Shown here: one piece after another, positions 1 through 6,849 of the stretch
How the letters are laid out: each line of letters starts with the position of its first letter
Numbering within the stretch: the stretch's first letter is position 1
Origin: an uncultured Methanobrevibacter sp.
Lineage (GTDB): Archaea; Methanobacteriota; Methanobacteria; Methanobacteriales; Methanobacteriaceae
NCBI RefSeq assembly: GCF_937898925.1
Contig: NZ_CALDKF010000044.1
Span: 1 to 31,141, forward strand
Length of the DNA: 31,141 bases
Direction: 5' to 3'
Notes under the pieces: model-generated
What the model was told of the DNA's origin: nothing
The model's database searches: none
Seen by the model: the letters and a program-made list of their open reading frames with translations, nothing else
Program-made: the position numbers and the translations under genes

Positions 1-21
1 TCAATCTCATAGTGAGATTGA
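1..21. repeat. Perfect 9-bp inverted repeat at the window edge
   Basis: The first 21 bases form a perfect hairpin: TCAATCTCA, a 3-base TAG loop, then TGAGATTGA. It lies beyond the tfrA terminator, so it probably belongs to the neighbouring transcription unit outside the window. No long T-run follows on the plus strand. On the minus strand the following sequence is outside the window. It could be a terminator stem or a protein site; the sequence alone does not decide. Confidence 0.5.
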
Positions 22-87
22 TACACAAACACTTAATTGAATATAGTTTTTTTAAATATTTAAATATTTTTATCTTTTTTCCAAGAT

Positions 88-111
88 AAAAAAAGTGGAG
101 CTGAACTCCAC
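88..111 (-). terminator. Hairpin plus U-tract terminator of tfrA
   Basis: Read on the minus strand, a perfect 6-bp stem (GTGGAG, loop of 5, CTCCAC; plus positions 95-111) is followed directly by seven T (plus A-run 88-94). It begins about 43 bases after the tfrA stop codon. A second weaker stem (TATCTT/AAGATA, 71-88) follows. This has the form of an intrinsic terminator; archaea mainly need the U-tract, so the stem may also protect the 3' end. Confidence 0.7.
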
Positions 112-153
112 AAAATTAGAATAAATGAGATTGTTAAAAATTAGTCAATTTTA

Positions 154-1812
154 CTAACGTTTAGCAAATCTGATTTTATTTGGTCCCATGACAATGCTCT
201 TTTTCCAAAGCTCATCGTTAGTTTCTGGGAAGTCTTCTCTGAAGTGTGCTCCTCTACTTTCTCTTCTGAGTATTGCAGATTTTACGATAAGGATACAGAT
301 TTCAACCATATTGATTACTTCAAGAGCAGTGAGTAATGATTCATTGAATTGAGTCCTGTCATCAACATTTAGGTCATTCAATTCCTCTTTCATTTCAAGA
401 AGTCTTTCAAGAGCGGACTTTAGGTTTTGCTCATTTCTTACAATTGACACTTTCTCCCACATCAATTGCTGGATTTCCTTCTTCATAGCTATTGGATCGA
501 TGGAACCTTCCTTCATCAATGATTCTATTCTATTCTTTTCCTCTTCAACAGCTGTGAAATTGTACTGCATTGTAGTCAAGTCACATGCAAGAGCAGCAGC
601 AAATCCTGCTCTTTTACCGAACACTTGAGTGTCTGCAAGTGCGTTACCTCCAAGACGGTTAGCACCATGGACTCCTCCACAGACTTCACCGCAAGCGAAT
701 AGGTTTTCAACAGTGGATTGGCCATCTTCGTTGATTCTGACCCCTCCCATATGATGGTGTGCAGTAGGTGCAACTTCCATCGGTTCGGTTTTGATGTCCA
801 CTCCAATGTCTTCAAACTGAAGCACCATTGTTTCAAGCTTTTCATCAATCAAATCTGGGTCGAGGTGGCTTACATCAAGATATACGCCGCCATGTTCGGT
901 TCCTCTTCCTTCCATGATCTCATTATAGATTGACCTTGCAACAACGTCACGGGTAGCAAGTTCCATACGATCATCGTATCTGCCCATGAACCTTTCCCCT
1001 TCGCTGTTGATGAGTCTTCCGCCTTCAGCCCTTACAGCTTCAGTTACAAGAACTCCTTTTCTTGAGTCAGGATATACCATACCTGTTGGGTGGAACTGTA
1101 TCTCTTCCATATCAATAAGGTCTGCTCCAACATTCCATGCAAGTGCAAATCCATCCCCATTCTTTTGGGTAGTGTTTGAGGTTACAGGGAATAATTGGCC
1201 GGATCCTCCAGTTGCAAGAACAACAGCTTTAGCTTGGAAATAGATGATGTCATTGTTCTTGAGGTCAAGTCCAACTGCACCGATCACTTTTGAAAGGATG
1301 TTGTTTGAGTCATCCTTGATAAGTGCTGTAATCATCACTTCATCAATGGTCTTGATGTCACGCTTGATGATTTCTTCCTTAAGTGCAGTCATGATTTCAT
1401 GGCCGGTTCTGTCTCCTTGAAAACAGGTTCTTCTATAGGTTTGACCACCAAATGGCCTTTGGTTCAATTCACCGGATTCCTGTCTGTCAAAGAGAGCGCC
1501 ATACTCTTCCAAGTCATGGAGTCTATCAGGTGATTCATTGATTAGAATGTCTACTAATTTAGGGTCATTAAGGTAGCTTCCACCTTTTAAGGTGTCTTTA
1601 ATATGCGCTTCTACACTATCCTCTGGGTCTACAAGTCCAAGTGCAGCATTGTATCCACCTTCAGCCATTCCAGTACAGCCTGATCTGAAAGTCAATCCTT
1701 TTGAAACAATCAATGCTTCCTTTCCTTGATTGGACACTTCAATTGCTGCCCTACAGCCTGCACCACCAGAACCTATAATCAATACATCAGTTGTGATAGT
1801 TTTAATTTCCAT
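154..1812 (-). CDS. tfrA: Fumarate reductase flavoprotein subunit, TfrA type
   Basis: This is a 552-residue FAD-dependent oxidoreductase of the succinate dehydrogenase/fumarate reductase flavoprotein family. The N-terminal dinucleotide-binding motif GSGGAG is at about residues 14-19. The active-site region HHHMGGV and the FAD-binding segment RLGGNALAD follow. Where SdhA/FrdA usually carry a His that binds FAD covalently, this protein reads SGCTGMAEGG, so FAD is probably non-covalent. In methanogens the closest known role is thiol:fumarate reductase subunit A, which reduces fumarate to succinate with electrons from coenzymes M and B in the partial reductive TCA route. The Fe-S/heterodisulfide partner TfrB is not in the window. 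The start is supported by GAAGGGA about 7 bases upstream. The gene lies 68 bp downstream of ribB on the same strand, so it may share the riboswitch-controlled transcript. An L-aspartate oxidase (NadB) is a less likely alternative. Confidence 0.82.
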   Translation of the reverse strand: MEIKTITTDVLIIGSGGAGCRAAIEVSNQGKEALIVSKGLTFRSGCTGMAEGGYNAALGLVDPEDSVEAHIKDTLKGGSYLNDPKLVDILINESPDRLHDLEEYGALFDRQESGELNQRPFGGQTYRRTCFQGDRTGHEIMTALKEEIIKRDIKTIDEVMITALIKDDSNNILSKVIGAVGLDLKNNDIIYFQAKAVVLATGGSGQLFPVTSNTTQKNGDGFALAWNVGADLIDMEEIQFHPTGMVYPDSRKGVLVTEAVRAEGGRLINSEGERFMGRYDDRMELATRDVVARSIYNEIMEGRGTEHGGVYLDVSHLDPDLIDEKLETMVLQFEDIGVDIKTEPMEVAPTAHHHMGGVRINEDGQSTVENLFACGEVCGGVHGANRLGGNALADTQVFGKRAGFAAALACDLTTMQYNFTAVEEEKNRIESLMKEGSIDPIAMKKEIQQLMWEKVSIVRNEQNLKSALERLLEMKEELNDLNVDDRTQFNESLLTALEVINMVEICILIVKSAILRRESRGAHFREDFPETNDELWKKSIVMGPNKIRFAKR

Positions 1813-1880
1813 AATTTCCCTTCTTTAGTTTTTTTTAATCTATTTGCTAGTATTTTTTTAATATAAATTTTGATTGGGGT

Positions 1881-2522
1881 TTATACATTGTTTTCTTTAC
1901 GATATTGTATAATATCTTCAATTGTTACAACAGGCATGTCATGCTCTTTTGAGAACTCAATTACATCAGGCATTCTTGCCATAGTTCCGTTTGGCAATGT
2001 GATTTCACATAATACGCCAGCAGGATTAAGGCCAGCAAGTCTCATCAAGTCGATGGTTGCTTCAGTATGGCCATCCCTTTCAAGCACTCCCCCTTCTCTT
2101 GCTCTAAGAGGGAATACATGACCTGGGTGGTGTAAATCACTTGGTTTTGCATCTGGATTTGATGCTGCTTTAACGGTTTTTACTCTGTCTGCTGCGGATA
2201 CACCAGTGGTTACCCCTTCTGCTGCTTCAATTGTTATTGTAAATCCAGTACCATAAGTACTTGTATTGTTTTCTACCATTAAAGGAAGTTCCAATTCATC
2301 TGCCTTATCAGGAGTTAAGCATAAGCATACGATTCCACTTCCTTCTCTTATGAGAAGTGCCATTTGCTCCTCAGTCAAGTGTTCTGATGAAAAGATCATG
2401 TCTCCTTCGTTCTCACGTGTCTCATCATCAGTTACAATGACTCCATTTCCTGATCTAATTGCATCCAATGCTATTTCCACTCTTTCTTGAGGACTTCCTT
2501 TTAAACTTTCTTCATGATTCAT
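1881..2522 (-). CDS. ribB: 3,4-dihydroxy-2-butanone 4-phosphate synthase
   Basis: RibB converts ribulose 5-phosphate to 3,4-dihydroxy-2-butanone 4-phosphate and formate, supplying the four-carbon unit for lumazine in riboflavin synthesis. The 213-residue length fits the stand-alone family; there is no fused GTP cyclohydrolase II domain, as usual in archaea. Diagnostic motifs are DDETRENEGD (about residues 32-41), which holds the acidic metal-binding residues, TGVSAADR in the middle, and GHTEATIDLMRLAGL near the C-terminal third. The start is supported by AAGGAG seven bases upstream. A complete FMN riboswitch aptamer precedes the gene, which independently supports the assignment. tfrA follows at 68 bp. 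The next pathway enzyme, ribH, is about 10 kb away in the same window. Confidence 0.95.
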   Translation of the reverse strand: MNHEESLKGSPQERVEIALDAIRSGNGVIVTDDETRENEGDMIFSSEHLTEEQMALLIREGSGIVCLCLTPDKADELELPLMVENNTSTYGTGFTITIEAAEGVTTGVSAADRVKTVKAASNPDAKPSDLHHPGHVFPLRAREGGVLERDGHTEATIDLMRLAGLNPAGVLCEITLPNGTMARMPDVIEFSKEHDMPVVTIEDIIQYRKENNV

Positions 2523-2688
2523 AGTAAAGCTCCTTAGTTGTTTAAATTAAAAGTTTTCTAATTCTAGTTACTAGAATCAGGGCAAAAAAAGGATATTTAT
2601 TTTTAAGTAAAGGTGATTTTTTTTAGATTTTTAGCTATTCTCTATTAATCAAACATAGAGTTATCTAACCTATTTACTTTAAACTCAT
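2523..2688 (-). promoter_or_regulatory. Riboswitch expression platform / ribB leader
   Basis: This 166-base leader lies between the FMN aptamer and the ribB start codon. Read on the minus strand it contains, in order: a hairpin CTCTAT/ATAGAG (2640-2660); a second copy of GAGAAT (2637-2642), identical to the 3' strand of aptamer helix P1; a T7 tract (2584-2590); a near-perfect palindrome ATTCTAGT-A-ACTAGAAT (2561-2577); and the ribosome binding site AAGGAG (2530-2535). The duplicated GAGAAT could compete for the 5' P1 strand, and the T7 tract could be an archaeal termination site. Both roles are inference. Confidence 0.5.
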
Positions 2689-2831
2689 ATTCTCTTCCAT
2701 CCGGACTGTCACCGTCGGTTTTGGACTTTCACCAAATCAACACAATTGTGCTCGTGGACTTATCATTTTTAGAAAAAATTTTTGCACTGATGAATCACCA
2801 CCGGTGGAGAATTTCACTCCGCCCTGAGAAT
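2689..2831 (-). promoter_or_regulatory. FMN riboswitch aptamer (RFN element)
   Basis: Read on the minus strand, the segment carries all conserved blocks of the FMN (RFN) aptamer. P1 is AUUCUC (2826-2831) pairing with GAGAAU (2689-2694). Next come AGGGCGGAGUGAAAUUCUCC with the P2 stem GGAG/CUCC, then ACCGGUGGU, then a variable AT-rich P3 extension, then AGUCCACGAGC. The P4 region, P5 (UUGG-UGAAAGU-CCAA) and the closing block ACCGACGGUGACAGUCCGGA with P6, ending in UGGAAGAGA, follow. The order, spacing and near-invariant bases match the family. It would sense flavin mononucleotide and control ribB, and perhaps tfrA, immediately downstream. Finding it in an archaeon is unusual. Confidence 0.93.
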
Positions 2832-2866
2832 TGTATATTAAAATATATTGTAAGTGATTAAAATAC

Positions 2867-2878
2867 TTTTTTATATAT
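2867..2878 (-). promoter_or_regulatory. TATA-box candidate for the riboswitch-ribB transcript
   Basis: On the minus strand, ATATATAAAAA lies about 36-47 bases upstream of the first base of the aptamer. A transcription start about 25 bases downstream would fall near 2845, just before P1. A second TATA-like run (2881-2893) lies further upstream. This is typical archaeal promoter geometry, but AT-rich spacers contain many such matches. Confidence 0.45.
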
Positions 2879-2905
2879 CTTTTTTATATATAAATATAAA
2901 TTATT

Positions 2906-2975
2906 TTAACAATGTTAATCATGTTAAGAAAAATTTTTTAACTTTTTTTTTACAAACATTATCATAATAATGTTT
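2906..2975 (+). promoter_or_regulatory. Inverted and direct repeats upstream of the ubiB-like gene
   Basis: The spacer before the kinase gene holds a perfect 9-bp inverted repeat, AAACATTAT-cata-ATAATGTTT (2954-2975), ending 26 bases before the start codon. Upstream lie TTAAC-aat-GTTAA (2906-2918) and another GTTAA (2923-2927). The position near the probable transcription start suits an operator or mRNA hairpin. The high A+T content makes chance symmetry more likely, so this is a candidate only. Confidence 0.35.
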
Positions 2976-3001
2976 AATTCATGTAATTTGGTTAGGATAT
3001 T

Positions 3002-4627
3002 ATGGCATCAAGAGAAGAAATAAAGGAAGCTAGTCAAAGGATTAAGGAAATCCGTAACGTTGCTAAGAAGTATAATGTAGGACATTTGATATCTGAATCT
3101 AGAAAACCTAAAGACCCCTCTCAAGGTGAATATGAAGATGAATTGGATTCTTCTGGAATTAGAATGGCCTTGGAGGAATTAGGCCCGGCTTATGTCAAAT
3201 TAGGTCAGCTTTTATGTACAAGGCCTGACCTTGTCGGAAATGAGATTGCAGAGGAACTGACAAAGCTTAGGGATAACACTCCTGTCACCCCATTTGAAGA
3301 GATCAGGGAAGTGATAGAAACTGAACTTGGTCAGCCATTGGATGAAGTGTACTCCGAATTTGAAGAGGAGCCACTCGGGTCAGCGTCAATCGGTCAGGTT
3401 TACAAGGCCATATTGAAGGAAAATGGTGAAAAGGTAGCTGTGAAAGTCCAAAAGCCAGGTTCATATGATATCGTTGCAGCTGATGTAAGGATAATGGTTT
3501 ACTTGGCTGAAAAGGCAGACAGGTACATTACAAGAACAAGAACATTCAACTTGCCGGCAATCATAAAGGAATTTGAAAGATCCATTTTCAAGGAACTTGA
3601 CTATATGGAAGAGGTCATGAACATTCAAAAGATCACCAAGAACTTTGAAGGCCATGATTATGTGAAATATCCTAAGGTATATCCAAAACTATGTACCAAT
3701 AGGATAATCAATATGGAACTTGTTCAAGGGTATAATGTCACTGAGTTGTATGACAATGAGATTGATGGAATATCAGGCAAGAAAATTGCAAATGATATAG
3801 TTGAATCCTATTTCAAGCAATTGATGCTTGATGGATTTTTCCATGCAGACCCTCACCCAGGTAACATGATTGTAGATAAGGAAGAGAAAAAGCTCTGTTA
3901 CCTTGATTTAGGCATGATGGGAATATTGAATGAAAATTTCCGTAGTGACTTGGCTCAATTGATCTTATTATTGCTAGGAGGAAATGCAAACAGCCTTGTC
4001 AAGCAATTGCTTTATATGAAAATCATCTCTCCTGAACAGGATACTGAAGAGTTAAGGATGGATATCGAGGATTTGGTAAATCGTTACATTGGTGCTGATT
4101 TGGACCAAATGGATGGTGTTTTGGAAAAATTAATCAACACCATGATTAAGCATGGGGTCACACTTCCAAGAGAATTCGTCATGATTGGGAGGGGAGTGGG
4201 ACTTATTGAAGATATAGGATATAATCTGGATAAGGACTTCAATATTGGAGAGGCACTTCAAAGATTCTCTAAAAAATTAGTCGTCAATAAGTTCAATCCT
4301 GTGAATGTTGCAAAAGGAAGCTATGACTATCTATTGGATGTTGAACATTTAATGAAGGATTTGCCTGATAGGATAAATTCCACCCTTACAAAAGTGGAAA
4401 AAGGAGAAATAAAAGTCAATTTGGAACTTAAAGGATTGACTGAACTTAAGAATCAGCTTTCAGCATCACTCATAATATCTGCACTTATCATAGGTTCATC
4501 ATTGGCTATCCTATCAAACAGTGGACCAAAAATGTGGGACACTTCTGCAATTGGTCTATTCGGATTCCTATTAAGTGCAGTTTTAGGATTTTACATAGTT
4601 TTAAAATACATTATACTTGATAACTAG
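3002..4627 (+). CDS. ABC1/AarF/UbiB-family atypical kinase
   Basis: This 541-residue protein has the hallmarks of the ABC1/UbiB (ADCK) atypical kinase family: KLGQ at about residues 66-69 in the family's inhibitory N-terminal extension, SASIGQVYKA (about 127-136) in place of the usual glycine-rich loop, the ATP-binding Lys in VAVKVQKPG, the catalytic HADPHPGN near 281-288, and the metal-binding DLGMMG near 301. Two hydrophobic segments at the C-terminus (about residues 485-535) suggest membrane anchoring. In bacteria and mitochondria these proteins support ubiquinone synthesis through ATPase activity on lipid intermediates. Methanogens of this order lack quinones, so the substrate here is unknown and may be an isoprenoid lipid. 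The next gene, 67 bp downstream, encodes a small charged helical protein and may be co-transcribed. Confidence 0.9.
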   Translation: MASREEIKEASQRIKEIRNVAKKYNVGHLISESRKPKDPSQGEYEDELDSSGIRMALEELGPAYVKLGQLLCTRPDLVGNEIAEELTKLRDNTPVTPFEEIREVIETELGQPLDEVYSEFEEEPLGSASIGQVYKAILKENGEKVAVKVQKPGSYDIVAADVRIMVYLAEKADRYITRTRTFNLPAIIKEFERSIFKELDYMEEVMNIQKITKNFEGHDYVKYPKVYPKLCTNRIINMELVQGYNVTELYDNEIDGISGKKIANDIVESYFKQLMLDGFFHADPHPGNMIVDKEEKKLCYLDLGMMGILNENFRSDLAQLILLLLGGNANSLVKQLLYMKIISPEQDTEELRMDIEDLVNRYIGADLDQMDGVLEKLINTMIKHGVTLPREFVMIGRGVGLIEDIGYNLDKDFNIGEALQRFSKKLVVNKFNPVNVAKGSYDYLLDVEHLMKDLPDRINSTLTKVEKGEIKVNLELKGLTELKNQLSASLIISALIIGSSLAILSNSGPKMWDTSAIGLFGFLLSAVLGFYIVLKYIILDN

Positions 4628-4694
4628 ATTTTATAAAGATTTTATGAATTTTTATTCAGGATTGATTAAACAAATTCTATAAAGGAGGATTAAC

Positions 4695-5027
4695 ATGGGC
4701 ATTAAAAGCGCAGCAAAAAAAGTTGGAAAAGCAATTATCTTCATGAAACTCTTTGAAGAGATAAAAGCCAATAAAGAGCCAATAGAAGCAGATATTGCAA
4801 AATTGAAAGAAATCATTGAAGAATGGAAAGCAGAAGCTCCAGAAGACAAGACAGCTATTTTGGCTTCAATTTTGGTAAAGGCTCAAGAGGGCAATGTTGA
4901 AGATGCTAAAGCAGAATTTGAACAGGCTAAAGCTGAATACCATGCTGAAGATGAAGACATTCTTCCATGGTTTGAAAACCAAATTGAAATCATTGAAGCT
5001 GAAAAAGAAGCAGAAGCAGACGAATAA
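4695..5027 (+). CDS. Small charged helical protein of unknown function
   Basis: This 110-residue protein is not one I can place in a named family. It is preceded by a strong ribosome binding site, AAAGGAGG, about 7 bases before the ATG. The N-terminal ~20 residues are basic and amphipathic (MGIKSAAKKVGKAI). The rest is rich in Glu, Lys and Ala with few helix breakers, so a helical hairpin or coiled coil is likely. The C-terminus is strongly acidic (EKEAEADE). There is no signal peptide and no Cys. It sits 67 bp after the ABC1 kinase gene in the same direction, and a T-rich terminator region follows. Its size and helical character resemble phasin-like partners seen near some bacterial AarF genes, but that link is speculative. 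Confidence 0.8.
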   Translation: MGIKSAAKKVGKAIIFMKLFEEIKANKEPIEADIAKLKEIIEEWKAEAPEDKTAILASILVKAQEGNVEDAKAEFEQAKAEYHAEDEDILPWFENQIEIIEAEKEAEADE

Positions 5028-5030
5028 TTT

Positions 5031-5160
5031 ATTTTTAAATTATTTTTCTTCTATTTTTTCTTTTTTTATTTTTTAATTATTTTTTAATTATTTTTTTAAT
5101 ATTTTTCAATTAATTTTTTCACTAATTTTTTATTTTTAAATCTTTTTTTAATTAATTTTC
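5031..5160 (+). terminator. Repeated T-tracts after the small charged protein gene
   Basis: Directly after the stop codon at 5027 come many T-runs of 5-8 separated by short AA/AATT spacers. Runs of U without a strong stem are the usual archaeal termination signal, so this stretch probably ends the ubiB-like transcript. I see no gene in 5028-5293. Confidence 0.55.
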
Positions 5161-5224
5161 AAAGCCCTTTCATAAGTTTTGATCTTTTAAAAATAGCTAT
5201 TTTTAATATGTAAATAAAATTTTG

Positions 5225-5262
5225 AAAAAAAGAAATTAAAATGCCTTAATTCAATAAGGCAT
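5225..5262 (-). terminator. Hairpin terminator of the adhesin-like gene
   Basis: A perfect 8-bp stem (ATGCCTTA, 6-base loop, TAAGGCAT; 5241-5262) lies 31 bases after the stop codon of the minus-strand adhesin gene. Read on that strand it is followed by TTTTAATTTC and a T7 run (5225-5231). The plus side is also T-rich, so it may act in both directions between the convergent genes. Confidence 0.65.
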
Positions 5263-5293
5263 CTCTTGTTTTAATTTTAAAATTAATTTTAAA

Positions 5294-6802
5294 TTATCTT
5301 TTGACTTTTACAGTTCTTTTAATGCTGTATTTAAGATAAGACATTTTTACAGTGTATTTCTTACCTGCTTTAAGCTTTTTAAGCACGCTTTTTTTGATTA
5401 TGACTTTTGCAATTCCTTTTGAGTTGGTTTTAGCATAATAATTTTTGCCTCTAAATCTGAATTTGATCTTTTTGTTTTTAAGCAATGCTTTTCCTTTAGT
5501 AAGCTTTACAGTTAAAGTGAGTTTTTTAGCAGATTTTTTCACTGTTTTGTTTTTTGAAGTCAATTTAATGTAATTGTAAATGCAGTTTGAACAGGTTCCA
5601 CCTAATACATCCCTGCCAGATGAACTTGCCTTATTGGCAGTGAAATTGCATTTATTCACTTTCAAACGCTTCTTGTCAGATGCAACATTTAAGAATCCGT
5701 ATATTGCCCCTCCTTTTTTCGCAGTGTTTTTGCTGAAGGCGCAATTTGTGATATTTCCAGAGTAGTATTTGATCTTTGGAACCCAAGTCTTGTTTACGTA
5801 GCTGCCGCTTTGCTCATGGCATCTGAAGTAAACTGCTCCACCATTTTTAGGCGCCTTATTATTTGTGAATTTTGAGTTCTTGAGTACTAGATTCTTATTT
5901 GCAAACACTGCTCCTCCATGTTCATTAGCTTGGTTTGAGTTAAATGTGCATGAATTGATGTTTAGATGAGTGAATCCGTATATTCCTCCTCCACCACGGC
6001 CTTTTGCAATATTGTTGGTGAAAATGCATTTGGATACATAGTTTGTTCCGTAGCTTAAATCTATGGTTAATGTAGCATTGAAAACGAATTCCATTTCCCC
6101 TTCAGGAGTTCTATCCACATAAATTTTCTTGAAGAAGTCAACGGCTTTGTCTATGGAAAATGTCAATACAGCTCCACCATCCCCTCCTGCAGTATTCTTG
6201 GTGAAATTGGAATTCTTTAAATTCAACTGTCCTACAGAGTTTATCGCTCCACCACAATATTTAGCGTAGTTATTTGTAAAGACGCAATTGTTAACGGTCA
6301 AATTGCCATAATTGAATATTGCTCCACCGTAAAGGTCGGTGTTTCCGTTGGTGAATTTAATGTTGTTCAATACAACATAATTGTTATCAATAAGGCCGTA
6401 TCTCACTAATAATATTCTTGACTGGGATAAACCATCTAATGTATGGCCATTACCGTTTATTGTCAAGTTCTTGTTTATTCGGATACCTCTTTTGCTAAAA
6501 TCCTCATCATAAGCGTAATCCTTATCCAATGTAATTATAGCTCCCTCTTCTGCGTCATCTATCTTCTTTTGCAATGCAGAAAAAGTTCCATCATCTTCTG
6601 ATGAGTCTCCAATAAGGTTTTCATTTGAGGATTCAGCTAGGCTTTCCTCTAGATTTTCAATTGAATTGCTGTCATCAACAGCAATAATTTCACGGTCCTC
6701 CATTATGTTTGCCGCATCATCAATCTCATTTGCAGAAACGCTTGCAATAGAGAATAGGCAAATGAAAATGCATATAATCAGAAGGCTTTTTTTGAATTTC
6801 AT
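5294..6802 (-). CDS. Secreted beta-helix adhesin-like protein
   Basis: This 502-residue protein starts with a clear Sec signal peptide: basic MKFKK, a hydrophobic core, and probable cleavage after SVSA near residue 24. An acidic linker follows. From about residue 80 to 405 there are repeated beta-helix rungs of the form GGAIxNxGxLTVxNCxFTNNxA (pectate-lyase-like right-handed parallel helix, as in Pfam Beta_helix/PbH1). The last ~90 residues are very Lys-rich and look like an Ig-like domain that recurs at the end of methanobacterial adhesin-like proteins. No C-terminal membrane anchor is visible, so the cationic tail may hold the protein to the pseudomurein wall. The ligand is unknown. The gene lies 47 bp downstream of the YhgE-type gene on the same strand. 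Confidence 0.85.
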   Translation of the reverse strand: MKFKKSLLIICIFICLFSIASVSANEIDDAANIMEDREIIAVDDSNSIENLEESLAESSNENLIGDSSEDDGTFSALQKKIDDAEEGAIITLDKDYAYDEDFSKRGIRINKNLTINGNGHTLDGLSQSRILLVRYGLIDNNYVVLNNIKFTNGNTDLYGGAIFNYGNLTVNNCVFTNNYAKYCGGAINSVGQLNLKNSNFTKNTAGGDGGAVLTFSIDKAVDFFKKIYVDRTPEGEMEFVFNATLTIDLSYGTNYVSKCIFTNNIAKGRGGGGIYGFTHLNINSCTFNSNQANEHGGAVFANKNLVLKNSKFTNNKAPKNGGAVYFRCHEQSGSYVNKTWVPKIKYYSGNITNCAFSKNTAKKGGAIYGFLNVASDKKRLKVNKCNFTANKASSSGRDVLGGTCSNCIYNYIKLTSKNKTVKKSAKKLTLTVKLTKGKALLKNKKIKFRFRGKNYYAKTNSKGIAKVIIKKSVLKKLKAGKKYTVKMSYLKYSIKRTVKVKR

Positions 6803-6849
6803 AAATTTTCCTCATTTCTTTTATTTGCAAATATAATTTTCATATTCTC

